From Sphagnum compactum (Eukaryota > Bryophyta > Sphagnopsida > Sphagnales), in assembly GCA_965153455.1 (NCBI GenBank), contig OZ234504.1, positions 10,664,001 through 10,728,000 on the forward strand: a stretch of 64,000 bases of DNA, written 5' to 3'. The notes beneath the pieces were generated by a model, which had not been told where the DNA came from, ran no database searches, and was given only the letters and a program-made list of their open reading frames with translations. Position 1 is the stretch's first letter. Every line of letters begins with the position of its first letter. The translations under genes and the position numbers were made by a program. This document shows positions 11,822 through 23,527 of this stretch, one piece after another.

Positions 11822-13640
11822 AAAGCACCTACTCAAGGATTGGCCTACTCCCCATCTTCTCCAATGTGGCTGGTACTTTGACTTTCTGAAAGATAACACC
11901 CCCACCTTGGAGATTCCCTTGAGGGAGAGTATCGAACCCGTTTTCATGGAGACTGTTGCAAGCTCTGCAAAAACACAAGTTGAAGGTGGGAGGAAGAAAA
12001 TGGCCTCCAAGGGAAAGGGAAAGTTGAAGGAGAAAGTGACTAAACCTCCCTCCTCCGACGCCTCTGTGGAGGTTCCTTTGAGCCCAACTCTTCAGACAAT
12101 TGATGATGTGAGGAGAAAAAGAAGGGCTATTACCCCACCTATTTTTCCCACCCCTCTTCTTGGTGGAGTCTAGAGCATTAAACAAGGATCATTCTAGTTT
12201 TATCCATCCCGCCCAAATTTGATTGTTGTTACCTCCAATATTCTCTTGGTTTCCACCACATGGTCGTCCCATTCTCCTAGCATTCCATTGTGGCAACCAA
12301 GATCTCATCCTAGACTTGGCCCCTGGAATACGAGACAATCTCTAAGTTCATTCACAAGGTATGCTTACACTACATTCTCTTTCCCTTTACAACATAGTTC
12401 TAGCAAATTTTCTTGGATGCACTAACTTTTTTCTTCTTTGTGCAAATGAATGGCAAGGTTTAGCTTATTTTTGTAGACATTCCAGGAAACCTCCCTATTC
12501 CTTTCATGTCCAAGAACCCAAATGATATTCCTGCGTGGAACAAGAAGGTTGATGAGTACATTGTTGGAATCTTTGATTTTGCCCATATTTTTTTAGCCTC
12601 TAATCGGGTTGTCTTGTTATTTCACTTGGATGCCCTCAAAGTTTTGAAAGAGGTCAAGTCTTATTTGGAGACCTATGGCTTCCAAATACAAATGAAGTGG
12701 GTTGTGGTGAACTCATTGCCATTGACGAGCAACAAGGACCCATCTCTCAAGGTTCCATTTCGATCCACTAAATTCTATTTGAGTTTTTCTTCTTCTCAAC
12801 TTTAGCTAAAATTCGTCTTTAATGTTGTAGACTCTCCTCAACCATGCAATTCTTCTGGCTAGGGTTCCTGATGCAAGCTCTTTTGGCATTGGGAAATTTG
12901 ACTTCTCCTCACCATTCGATGACTTTTTTAACAACTTTATTGATGTTCAGAATGAGGATGTGTTGTATAATTGGACGAATAGGGCACCTATGTTTATATC
13001 CAAGGCCAGCAAACCCTTCAAGGCTACAAAAGAAATGCATCCTTTTATTGTTCAAGCCTTGATCGATGTCTGTTCCAAGACAGGATCCTCTACTGTGAAT
13101 TTATCTACATCCATAGGTATGTGTTCCTTCTCAAAACACTCATTCATAATCTTTGCATTAAAAAAATTGTTTAGCCATCTTTCACCTTGCAAGCAACACA
13201 GTTAGTGCCTACCAAAGGCTTGGGTGCCACATCTTGGCTTTGGAATCAGATACGGAGGTTTTTATGAAGGTGCTAGAGCCTCTTGTTGAAATGGCCATGC
13301 CCGAACTTGACATCGAACACGTTCATAGCTTCGATATTGACTCTCCTATCAAGAAACGTTCCAAGAGGTTGCTTGATTATGAGTAAGTTGTTCATTTGCA
13401 TCAACATTATGCATTCCTTCAGTTCCTTCTATTGTATGCTTCACACTTTCATTCACTTTTATTTGCAAAGTATCTTTTCCACCGAGGAGCTTCCTTTCAT
13501 TTGGGGAGGATGAGATGCTCCAAGATCCTACCATTTGTTTTTCGTTACCATCATATGCCGAAGCTCAAGCCCTAGCTTTGGAGTCCTTGGTTTCAACCTC
13601 CTTCACAAATAATTTCCCAAGGTTACCATCCAAGAATTAG
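11822..13640 (+). pseudogene. Spliced gene relic, amino-methyltransferase-like
   Basis: Several coding blocks join through canonical introns. Blocks: 11822-12173 (a Lys-rich linker after an acidic start), about 12190-12358, 12477-12751, 12831-13116, 13202-13382 and 13471-13640. Donors include AAG|GTATGC, AAG|GTTCCA, TAG|GTATGT and GA|GTAAGT; acceptors TTTGTAG|, GTTGTAG| and AACACAG|. The phase is kept across the introns at 12752 and 13117. The protein has a block of the form VVLLFHLDALKVLKEVKSYL followed by MKWVVVNSLPLTS, then KPFKATKEMHPFIVQALIDV, TGSSTVNLSTS, and after an intron RLGCHILALESD. That order resembles beta-class N4/N6 amino-methyltransferases, where the substrate-binding half precedes the SAM-binding motifs. 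I see no DPPY catalytic motif. A stop after 12173, a frame mismatch at the 12358/12477 junction and a 1-bp shift near 13500 show decay. The 5' end is lost at the B1 LTR. The family assignment is an inference. Confidence 0.5.
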
Positions 13641-16600
13641 AGCTTTCATCGATGATGAAGCATTAGAAGATGTTTAGGATTTGTTTTTAAACTCGGGGGT
13701 GGATCACTGGGTTTTTGAACCAATTGGGTGGTCCTAAGGTTGGGTGGGGAGCTTTAATGATATTTTTATGTTTTGCCTTAAACTTTGTTTTGATGTATGT
13801 TTTCACTCCAAGCTCCTTTTAAGTCACCTCCCTATAACACTTGTAGTAGCTATGTCAAAGCTTGTACATACCATAATGTTGGAAAAAACTTTGTCAAACA
13901 AGATTGATAATATAATGTTATCTGTTGGAATGCCCTCTCTAATTTGAATCCTACTTCTAAGATTAGTTGTATATTTGACCCATGCAATTACATGTTTTTT
14001 GGGTGTTCTATGTTTTTGCATAGGTTTCCACATTAAATAATTTGGGTTGTAAAAATGACCTTTACCTTGTAATGATTGAAGCACACATCAAGGAAAATCC
14101 AAAGCTTCATAAATTGTCCCCACATAAAACAATTTCTTTTTTGAGAAAAGTTAAAACTTATTACTTCTTTGGAAGATAATTCAATATGTCTTTGCTTTCA
14201 AAATGATCTCAAACTTTATATGATTCTTAGGAATGTTCAATCAAACCATCCTTTTCATCTGTGAAATTCTGCAAGAGAATTGGGTTCTATACAGCGGAAT
14301 TCCATATTGGCTTGTACACATTATATGGATGCCAAATAAAGATTCTATGGTTTTTTTTTTTTTTAGTGTTGCATTTATGTTTAACAATATATCTATCTAT
14401 AATTCCAATGGAGATGTTTTTTGGAAACATATTTCACATTATAGAATTAGAGATTTTCAAAAATAACTTATGCTAATGTCGCTTATATTAAAATGGTTTT
14501 GTTGGGATCTGATCAATCCTTTGAATTTTATCAATTTAACAACCTAACACACAAATGTATATAATTATTCATATTACCAATATTTCTAATGATTGTTATG
14601 CCCTACAATGGGGAATTATAGCTAACAACACCTAAACAATATATAATAATACATAACAATTTCCAATAAAGTTTAAAGCTACTTAATAATAAATTTCAAA
14701 TTTAAATAATGAATAACCACATTAGGAGATGGAATTTTATTTTATAAGTTTATTGAAGTTTAAATCAATCTTGTGTTTGTTGTGTGTTCTCCATTTATGA
14801 ATGCAATTTTCATGATATTTGAAACCATTTCCCAAATGTCTTGTTTATAAATGGCCATACATATTCCATCTCTCCTTCAATATCCTCCATTGTGTCGGTG
14901 TTCAACATATCCCTGTGGAATTTGGTGTCAATTGTTTTATCCAAAGTATGTTTCATACAATGAATAAAATTTCCATCCAGCTCAATCCAAATACAAATTT
15001 CCAAGATTGTAGTGGGAAAAAAAATTCAATTTCTAGTTGGATTTGTTAGTTTGTTCGATTTCCTTTCAAATTATTTTCCTATGGTTTTCTTTTAGTTGTA
15101 ATTGTTCAAGTAATCATAACTTTCATAATGCTTGGACCTAGTTTGCCATGCATTCCCTTGGATGATTCTACAACAACTTCTGACGTTCCAACGTCATTGT
15201 CGCTCCAAGATCCTTGCATTCTTGGTGGAGCTTGAAGGCCTGCTCTCACCAATGGCACCATTGCGTTTCTCTCCCTACCATAAACAAATGTTGGTGATTT
15301 GTAGTTGTTTTCCTCCAAGTCGCATTGGTTTTCTGGCCACTGTTTGTTGATGGCAACCTCAAGGGAATACTTATTTGGAAACACAAATCCCAATAGATAA
15401 TCTGACTACCTCAAGAATCAAGTTCTATAGTTTCGATTTGTTGGGTGTGCTAGCCATGGATTGTCTCTTAAAGGTTGTAATAAATTGTTTAGAAAGTCTC
15501 ATCAAACATACAAATCACCATCACATAGATTTTGTAGTCTTGCAAATGGTTCCTTATTACCCAATATCCAACTTGTACTTGGTATTCTGCATCGATGGAC
15601 TTCATTTCTTTCTTCCCAACAATAGGGTACAAGTCTAAGTCCTAAGGAATTCAACAAGCCATGTGTGTTTTCTTTTCAAAATGGAGTAAATTAATTGAAA
15701 GTGGAGAAATTGTGTAGAGAACTCATGGCACCGCAAAACAACAACTAATAATGTGTGCACGAAAACTCGCAGATTAAATACCCACCTCTCTAATAATTAG
15801 AACATGGTTTGCATTGCATTATAATAATATCTTAACATGTGTAACAACGACCACAAACATGGTGCATTTAATGACAACAACAATTAGATTTTATATGGAG
15901 AATGGCATTGCTAGGTTACATATAGATATTCATAATAGTGTACTTGTCAATTTCTCACATTCTTTTCTTCCTTTCCTACAGTGATGCCCTTTATTACCTA
16001 ACCCTTTGTGATATATACATCTACAAACTGTGCATCAATTTTTCAATGTGTTTTTAGAATAGTTGTTTCATAATAATGTTGTTAAAATGGTTGAAATATC
16101 TTTTGTTAAAAGATTTTTGTACATATTGTGTAAATAATTATTATATTTGACCACTTGTGTTTTGATGACAAGTTCATGTTATAGTGATGTTTAACTCAAG
16201 TCTCCCATTACAACAACCATGAATGACATGGTAGTGTAGAATATGCTTTTGCTAATAGATAATATTTTACCACATAAAGACATGTTTGAAACCAAGGGGC
16301 ATGAGTTTTAATAAAGGTGCTAAAAACATTTTTTTTGCTTTAACACATGGCGAACGAACCTTGGTAGATTTCTATACTTATGTTGAATTGAACAAAGACA
16401 TTATTGTCAAATGTCCAAGGACTCAGTGGCATATAATGAAGTAAGAGTGGAGTAAATGCAAAGACATATTATAGGTAGAAAGGATTCAGTAGGCAATAAG
16501 GGTGGAGTAAATGCAACTTTAGGTATAGATCAGGAAAATTAATAGTAGAGGGGTGAAAATGTAATTTGATTTGGTACCAACGTTCATTTGAAAGTTCATC

Positions 16601-16980
16601 CATTTTTTCAGCCAAGAAAATTGTTCATCCATGACACATGTCAAAATATTCTTCAATGTCACTAAATATTTTGTCCTATGTGTCAAGTATTATTTTGTTA
16701 ATGTCAGCAAGATATTCCCGAAAAGATTCTCTTGGGTTCATTTGTTCATGCTCACATGCTCATGAAATAACATCCCTGACATGCCACCCCCTAAGAATCC
16801 ATAGCAGATTCAAGTATTCAATGGGATGACATAGTTTTACATATGTTTTATAAAAAACTTTAGTGCTATTATGGCACCTATCACTAAATTGGCCAAAAAA
16901 ACAAAGACTTTTCTTTGGACAGAGGAATGTTAGAAGGCCAAGAGTTGATCAAATAGAAGTATATTGAAGCGCTGATATTA
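13641..16980. other. AT-rich non-coding stretch
   Basis: No convincing gene. A 95-residue minus-strand frame at 15106-15393 and its antisense partner are not recognisable and have no splice or regulatory context. Around 16400-16520 two short phrases (AAGGGTGGAGTAAATGCAA and a variant) repeat. No transposon termini are clear. Confidence 0.45.
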
Positions 16981-16999
16981 ATATCACCAAACTAGCAGG

Positions 17000-17534
17000 T
17001 GGAGTTTCATGTTCATATGTTGCATCTTTATTAGTTGTGGGAATTGTGTTGTCTTAGAATTTAATAAGGAAGAACGATCAACCAGTGGTGTATGCTTTTA
17101 GACTTCTGAACAAAATAAAACAAAATTATAACACGACAAAGATAGACGTTTTAGCAATGGTTTTTGCTTTGCACAAGTTCAGACATTATTTGCTAGGTAA
17201 TAAGTTTGTCTTTATGTAGATCATATGGCATTGGTCTTTTTGGTTTATGAACCATAGGTTTTAGAGAAAATAATTATATGGTTATTATTGTTCCTAGAGT
17301 ATGATTTCATAATAATGTATAAGCCAAGCAGAATTCATGTAGTTGTAAATGCATTATCAAGATTACCAAATATTACAAAACCCATAGGTGTGCCTGATTA
17401 AACCACAAATGCAAGTTTGTTTTATACAAAGCCTGAATGGTTGAATGATGTAAAAGAATTTTTGAAAATAGGCTAGATTGAGGGCACATTATCTATACAA
17501 CAAAATCAAAGACTTATTAGGATACTAGAGCCTT
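17000..17534 (+). pseudogene. Gypsy family D RNase H and linker
   Basis: Translation in one frame gives a run typical of Ty3/gypsy RNase H: DQPVVYAFRLLN, QNYNTTK, VFALHKFRHYLLGNKFVF, then, after stops, LLFLEYDFIIMYKP and NALSRLPNITKP, which marks the RNase H end (the 'DALSR' region). Family members normally have catalytic Asp where this copy reads Asn before ALSR. There are several nonsense codons and a likely 1-bp deletion near 17015. The frame stops where the C LTR is inserted and resumes at 18404. Confidence 0.8.
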
Positions 17535-18403
17535 TGATGCACCTTCAAACTCCTCAAAAGACCCAAAGGTGGGTCCTAGAGCGAAACAATGGAAGAAGAA
17601 GAGAGTTGGGACACGCTCCCTAATTCGCAGCACTTCGGGGAAAAGGGTGGGTTGAAGCTTCAGGATAGGACTAGGATGAACTCACAAGCTAGAATTCAAG
17701 ATGATGTTAACTTGTACAACCAAGAAAAGAAGGTGGTTAATGCAAGTTGAATGGAAGTGGTGCTACAAACTTAATAAGGATAACCACAAACACAAGCTTT
17801 ACATGGCCGACAACCTTTGGGAGGAGGCACCACTCCCCTCCCTATAGTATACTTTGTGCCTCTCTATGGGGACTACATCCAAAAGTCATTTTTCCCCAGG
17901 ACTCCCAAGTGGGAGTCCCAAAACTGGGACTCTTGTTGTCCCAAAACTTTGGATGCTCATATCTTTCTTAAATCAGGTCTATTTTGAGAATGTGAGGACA
18001 ATATTTTATAGCCCTTAAAAGGTTCTTTCCAACAGTGTGTAACACACCCCAATTGGACCTCATTTGACCCTTTGTTTCAAGGGATTTATGGTTAGAAGTC
18101 AAATTTTCAATTTGACTCCTACCCCTTCTTTTGATCATAACTCATGCAAATTAATCTAAATGAATAATGCAAGGGCACCTTAAGCATTTACACTTCAAGG
18201 CCTTTCTAATGGTGTCTTGGGGGCCCAATTTGGTGCTTATTTGCTTTTCCAACCAAGGCTCCAAACATTCGCAACTCTTACATGAGTACAACCCCCAAAG
18301 TGGGAGTGCATTTGGGAGTCATTAGGCTTCATCCCTTGCACTCTTCGCCTCATGGGCCCTTACACTTCACACTTAGTCGTGAACGTAATGTTAAGGTTGC
18401 GCA
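17535..18403 (+). mobile_element. Family C solo LTR, copy C2 (869 bp)
   Basis: Begins TGATGCACC and ends GGTTGCGCA, aligning with C1 and C3 over most of its length. It separates two consecutive parts of the gypsy D protein. The flanking 5-mers, GCCTT (17530-17534) and ACATT (18404-18408), agree at only three positions, so the target duplication has decayed or my ends are off by a base or two. Confidence 0.65.
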
Positions 18404-19850
18404 ACATTTCACACTAAAGAATGGTGAATTGTATAAAATGGGCCAAGACAACAAACTACAAAGATGTTTGACAACTACAGAAGCATAGATGGTGATGAAA
18501 TAACTACATGAAGGACCATCAGGAAGTTATTTTGCAAATAAAATCACATAGAGGAAGATATTGGATGCAGGATATTGGTGGTCAACTTTATACAATGTGC
18601 ATGATTAGTGCAAATCTTATGATGCATGCCAAAATAAGAGGATTGGCGACTCAAAGTTTTGCAAACTGACCACAAGTCTTTTAGAGGAATCATTTTGAAA
18701 TGGGGACTTGATTTTCTGGGGCCAATTAAACCAATAGGCAAATATACAGGAAACAAATACATTCTTATAACATAGATTATGCTATCAAGCGGGTGGAAGT
18801 AAAAGCATCGAGAACTAATATTACAGCAGTAATAACAAAATTTCTATATGAGTGCATATTAACCAAGTTCGAATGTCTTTTGACTATAGTCATAGATTAG
18901 GGAGTTCATTTCATTAATGATGCCATCAAGTATTTGGCAGATCATTTTCTATTGAAACATGTGAGTTCTACAACTTATTATCCTCAAAGGAATGAGTAGG
19001 ATGAATCTACAACAAGGTACTTGGGACACTCTTAACCAAGTTAGTCAATGAAAATATAATAGATTGGGATGAGCATTTATCCACAGTGGCATCCAAATTC
19101 TTTAAGGTGCACCAAAATCTTTACTTATTACAATGTCACCATTTTCTATTTTTTTACCTAATCTTTTTTAACCATGTAAAATCACATTTATGGATGATTA
19201 TGATGGAATTTAGAATTGAAATGGTTTAAAATATAGTCCTTCTAAAAATTTTGACAACTTTTGACTCATTATTTTTTATGGGGATCAAATATAGGGTAGA
19301 AAAGGACTACAATAAAGACTAAGCCATTTTCGCCTTGTCTGGTACACCTTAAAGGATTTTCACCAAGTGTTATTTTCATATAGAATTACATACAAAGTAG
19401 CAACAGGGTATACACCATATCAATTTGTGTATGGATTACATCCATTGATGCCCATAGAGTACATAGTGCTAGTTGTTGGTGGAGATTAGAGAGACAATAC
19501 TTCAGTAAGAGTTTTAACTAGCAAAGTTCCAAAACTGGAAGATTTACAAAAGGCTAGGATATAAGTTGTAGAAATTAATGGTATTTAGAAGTGGAATAGA
19601 GCATTACGGAGTCAACAAAAGAATCTAGAAAAGCAGTTTAGTTTTGGTGATTATGTTTTATGGTTTCCAAAGGGAAATAAGTCACACCTAGGGAAATGGT
19701 TTGGACCATACAGAGTACAATATGTGTTGCCAAATAACACTGTGTTATTGGTGACAATTGAGAAGTTTGAGACTAATCCTATGCTAGTCAATGTGAATAA
19801 GCTCAAACCATACAAATACATGGAATCTGAAGTTTAGAAATAAGAATAAC
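18404..19850 (+). pseudogene. Gypsy family D integrase and C-terminal domain
   Basis: After the C LTR the protein resumes with a short block (LKNGELYKMGQ) and continues into degraded integrase. LTKLVNENIIDWDEH, then, beyond the MITE at 19088-19364, KVATGYTPYQFVYGLHPL, FGDYVLWFPKG and HLGKWFGPYRVQYVLPNNT are the usual end of integrase and its C-terminal module. The zinc-binding and catalytic parts at 18540-18990 are broken by many stops. The closest relative in the window is the fragment at 61834-62360, which shares the same phrases. Confidence 0.75.
19088..19364. mobile_element. MITE in gypsy integrase (277 bp)
   Basis: Terminal inverted repeats pair GGCATCCAAATTCTTTAAGG at the left with the complement of CCTTAAAGGATTTTCACC at the right; the shared core is CTTTAAGGTGYACC. 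It interrupts the gypsy D integrase between the DWDEH and YKVATGYTP motifs. Flanks CCACAGTG and AAGTG show at best an imperfect target duplication, so the superfamily stays open. It has no coding capacity. Confidence 0.65.
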
Positions 19851-20555
19851 AAATGTCAATATATTGGGAACATAGTCTAGGTGGACTTCAAGAGGAGGAT
19901 TCTAATATAGAGGTAGAAGATGAAGATTGTGTAACATAGAAACCACAAATATAGGGCAATGAAAAAGAAAAACGAATGGAAAATCTTTAGGTCAAAACAA
20001 TATTGACTTCAAAACTTTAAATGACAAACCAATCGTTGAATGATAATTATAGAAGAGAGGAATGTGGGATACAGAAATTTAAAGTTGGTGTATCAAAGGC
20101 ATCAGTTGAATCAACATATTTATGCGTGCAGCCATCAGATGTATAATTCGTGCACAATCAATGGATTTGTCAACATAGTTTTAAAAAATATCGATAAAAT
20201 CAACAGATGTATTGGCATAATCAACAAAAAACATACAAGGAGAACAATGTGGAATCAGTACAACTAATTTAAGAAGATTATGGATGCAGAACAGTCGAAA
20301 GATGAGATTTGAGGTGTTTGTTCAGAATGATGAGATGACGTGCTTCCACGTAACCGTATAAGGGACACAAAAAGTGGTAGTGATGGGCCGTCATAATTTC
20401 GAGGATGAAACGTTAATTAAAATACGGTGGGCAACCCAAAAAATGAATGGGATGGGTGGGAAGCTCAAGGATGAAAATAAACAGAGTAATCGTTGAAAAC
20501 TATTTTCGTTTACTACGAAAAGTTGTGTGTGTTGTCAAAGTTCTACAGTTGACAA

Positions 20556-21845
20556 AAGCATGAATGTGGAGAGCGTGATTGAAAAATTGTAGAGAGTATC
20601 AAAGGAGAAGGAAGCGCAGAAGAATGAGCATAGACATATTCAAGAGGAGGAAGCAGAAATGTTGAGAAAAAAAGAACTAGAAGAAGAGTTGAGGAAAAAA
20701 GAAGTAGAAAAAGAGTTGAGAAGAGCAAAGAGTGCTAAAGTGCTAAACATTTAGCTATTGGCAATAAGGTTGCCACTGTATTCACCATCGTCTTCAAAAT
20801 GTGAAGAAGGCAAAGCGTACAATGAGAAGATGCAATTTGTGCATAGAATAATTCAAGATATATACAAATATGGAACATCTATGGTTGAGTTTTTGTGCAG
20901 ACACAGAAGAGGTTGGAGTTCAAGTGAACAAGTAGGACCAGGAGTTACATTAGTGGATCCGATGTACATTGAAGAATTAGAGGAAGATGAAGGTGTGGAG
21001 TAGTGATCTGTTGAAGCATAAGTAGCGCAGAAGGACGTAGAGGAGGAAGAAGTATTTAAGGTGGAAGTGCAACCATCAATAGAAATGCAAACGTTGACAG
21101 AAGTGCAACCAAGTGTAATGGAGATCAATATGAATGTGCCAGATGTTACAGAGGCGGGAAGATGCACAACCACCATCGACATAACCACACTTTTCAACAA
21201 AGGTATTTGCATTCTAGTTCATGATCGATTTATGTGGATACAGACGAAACAAAACTATGATAAACATGTTGAGAGCATGGAGAATTAGAAGGACATTGGT
21301 GAAAAGGAAGAGTGGGCTTCTAAGGCGGGGCTTGTCCTTATTTCGAATGAATTGAGAAGCACCGATGCTAGATATTATGCTAGAATTTATGAACACATTT
21401 GTTATCAAAGGCATAGATATCTATTTTGGTTATCAAGATAAGGTGTATGTGATGAACATACAACTAATTGTAAATGTCTTTGGAGTCTGTATAGAAGGGT
21501 ATGTAGAAGACTTTAAAGGGCAAATTAGTAAGACAATAACGTTGCAAGCATTAAAAAGTTATAAAATTACACACAATAACTTTGTGGGAGATCAGTGGAA
21601 TGCAAAGACTTTAGGTTGGCCATATTCTATTAGATACTCTATAATCATATCTGTGATTTATCAAAGAAAGAAAGTGATGTATTTTAGCAATAAGAATACC
21701 ATCACATTGATGAGAGCAAAAAAGGGGAAGAAGGTGGATTGGGCAAAAATTATACATAATAGTTTGTGTAGTGAGTTAAATTAGTGGTATGAGTATGTCA
21801 AGGAGAACAAGGGGGATAAGGACACTTGTCAGTCAGCCTTAATAC
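20556..21845 (+). pseudogene. Broken ORF series with coiled coil, transposon-like
   Basis: Three frames follow each other on the plus strand: a Lys/Glu-rich segment (about 20560-20750) whose heptad pattern (ELEEELRKKEVEKELRRAK) should form a coiled coil, running after a stop into 20758-21003; an acidic linker at 21061-21288; and 21365-21784, a 139-residue frame with the phrases FVIKGIDIYFGYQDKVYV, GDQWNAKTLGWPYSIRYS and AKIIHNSLCSELN. Frame continues past a stop to about 21845. The compact final domain looks like a conserved element-encoded protein, but I cannot name the family. It lies between the gypsy D end and a family A LTR and could be a gag-like or accessory ORF. Confidence 0.45.
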
Positions 21846-21958
21846 TATTGAAGATTATGATGTAGATGTTAGAAACATAGATAATGGTGTGGTAGATAGT
21901 AGAAACAATGTGGTAGATAAGTGTTGCAAGCAATCAAAGACATAGGTAGATTTGAGAG

Positions 21959-22258
21959 GGCTTGGTGACGGCTAGGGTTAGGGTTAGGCGACGGCTAGGA
22001 TTAGGGCTTAGTGACAGATAGGGTTAGGGTTTGGTGGCGGCTAGGGTTTGGTGGCGGCTAGGGTTAGGCGGCAGCTAGGATTAGGGTTAAGTGGCGGCTA
22101 CTTTAGGGTTAGTAGATAGTATATAAGGGTTTGGTTTTGAGGAGTCTTTTATTATCTCTTTTATGGTTTTTGAGTGCACATAGAAGCTTCAAGCCAAATA
22201 TTACAAGCCATAGTTTTATGATTGTAGCATTTGAAGCATATAACCTTTGTAATTTCCA
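21959..22258 (+). repeat. Family A 5' LTR (plus strand), truncated
   Basis: Matches the second part of the family A LTR, including the TTAGGG-like tract (21962-22115), the TAGTATATAAGGG region and the block ending TTTCCAATA. The first approximately 150 bp are missing, and about 90 bp before the LTR end are deleted relative to the other copies. The sequence directly after the LTR (GGTTATGGGCCC) is a degenerate match to the usual copia primer-binding site TGGTATCAGAGCCC. Confidence 0.7.
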
Positions 22259-22871
22259 ATAGGTTATGGGCCCACACATGCGAGTTGCATGATTAGAGGT
22301 TTGATTGCTTGTGTGCATTGAGAGAGATCTTGAGGGTTTGTGTGTGTTGGATGTGCAAGTTTGCACTTTTGAGGGTTTTGGAGGCGCTTTTAGAGCCTTG
22401 GAGGAGTTTTGAAGAGCTTTGAAAGAGCTTTGAGGTTTTGGAGGCCATTTGGAGTTTAGAGGTGCACAAGTGCTTGATTGGTGCTCTTTGGAGGTATTTG
22501 GAAGCATTGGATGTGCATGTGTGCACATTCCAACATTATAAGTCTTGATTTGAGTCATTGAGGTGTATTTGTGCACATTTGATTCATAGAGCACTTGATT
22601 TGAGTTGGTTGAGTGCATTTTGAGTGTTTGAGGAGGCATTGATGCAAGTGGGAGCCATTAAGGGCTAAATTTTGTGATTGGAGGTGCATTCATACACAAT
22701 TGAGCCTTCTAGGGGCTAGAGTGTGTTTATGAGGTGCATTCGTGTGCATTTGAGTGATTGAAGCACATTTGAGAGTGCATTGAGGCAATTGCATGTAAGA
22801 GTGCTCATTAAGTACTAATTAGCATTTGGTTGAGCGCATAAGTGGGTAGAGAAGTCAGATTTGAGTGCAAA
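22259..22871 (+). other. Copia family A leader, repetitive
   Basis: Untranslated leader between LTR and gag. It is built from recurring phrases with GTGCATTTGAG, GAGGTGCATTC and TTTTGAAGAGC, giving a low-complexity purine-rich strand. The long antisense frame through it (22109-22639, minus) is a by-product of this composition. Confidence 0.5.
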
Positions 22872-23063
22872 ATGGCATTGTTTGAGGGAGAGAGCGTTAA
22901 AGTCATTGACAAGTTCAATGGGGAGAACTTCAACCTTTGGAAGTTCAAGATGGAGATGGTGTTGGCCTCCATGGACCTTTGGGAGATTGTCGACGGGTCC
23001 GAGGAGGCTCCACCATCCAATGCGGACCCCAAAGTCATCAAGGGGTACCAACGGCGCGCGAAG
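22872..23063 (+). pseudogene. Copia family A gag, N-terminal fragment
   Basis: Starts at the ATG at 22872; the preceding in-frame ATG at 22842 is less likely because MALFEGESVKVIDKFNGENF is the typical gag start. The block FNLWKFKMEMVLASMDLW corresponds to the UBN2/gag N-terminal region of copia elements, followed by a short acidic stretch and KVIKGYQRRAKYW. At 23064 it runs directly into an inverted family A LTR; residues beyond that are LTR sequence read through. This is the only gag of family A in the window. Confidence 0.75.
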
Positions 23064-23527
23064 TATTGGAAACAACTTGAAAACAAGCAAGAAATGAAAG
23101 CTTCAAGGTTTATGAAATGGAACAATTGTATTAACTAACAAGAAGATTACAAAGGTTGTATGCTTCAAATGCTACAATCACAAAACTATGGCTTGCAACA
23201 ACTAACAAAGCTTGAAGGTTCTATGTGCACTCAAAAACCATGAAAGGAGAGAATGAAAGACAACTCAAAACCACTCCATTATATACTAACTCCTAACCCT
23301 AAAGTAGCCGCCACTTAACCCTAACCTAGCCGCCGCCTAACCCTAGCCGCCACCAAACCCTAACCCTAGCCGCCGCCAAGCCCTAAGTAGCCTCCACTTC
23401 CAAACCCTAACCACCATTATTCAACCTAACCTAACTACTATAAGGATGTGAATACTATTCATCCTTTTGATGAATGTTTCACACATTCATCAACATCGAG
23501 AATTAGAAACAAATAGTATTTCTAACA
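23064..23527 (-). repeat. Family A 3' LTR (minus strand), 464 bp
   Basis: Full-length LTR read on the minus strand from TGTTAGAAATACTATTTG to GTTTCCAATA, preceded by the polypurine tract AGTGGGAG. It carries the same TTAGGG-like tract (complement at about 23290-23420). Confidence 0.85.

Larger units (their letters stand above)
16985..20000 (+). mobile_element. Gypsy family D relic (plus strand)
   Basis: A Ty3/gypsy element from RNase H to the end of integrase and beyond, disrupted by a family C LTR (17535-18403) and a 277-bp MITE (19088-19364). Neither LTR is recognised with confidence. A phrase near 20390-20411 (TCATAATTTCGAGGATGAAAC) resembles the motif that often lies shortly before the 3' LTR of plant gypsy elements. 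Related sequence occurs at 61170-62360. Confidence 0.75.

Noticed and set aside
15106-15393. 95-residue minus-strand frame
   Set aside because: Composition is not unreasonable, but there is no recognised motif, no splice context and an equally long antisense frame; not listed as a gene.
22109-22639. 176-residue minus-strand frame
   Set aside because: Runs through the repetitive copia leader and LTR; its Ser/Thr/His/Lys bias reflects the repeat.
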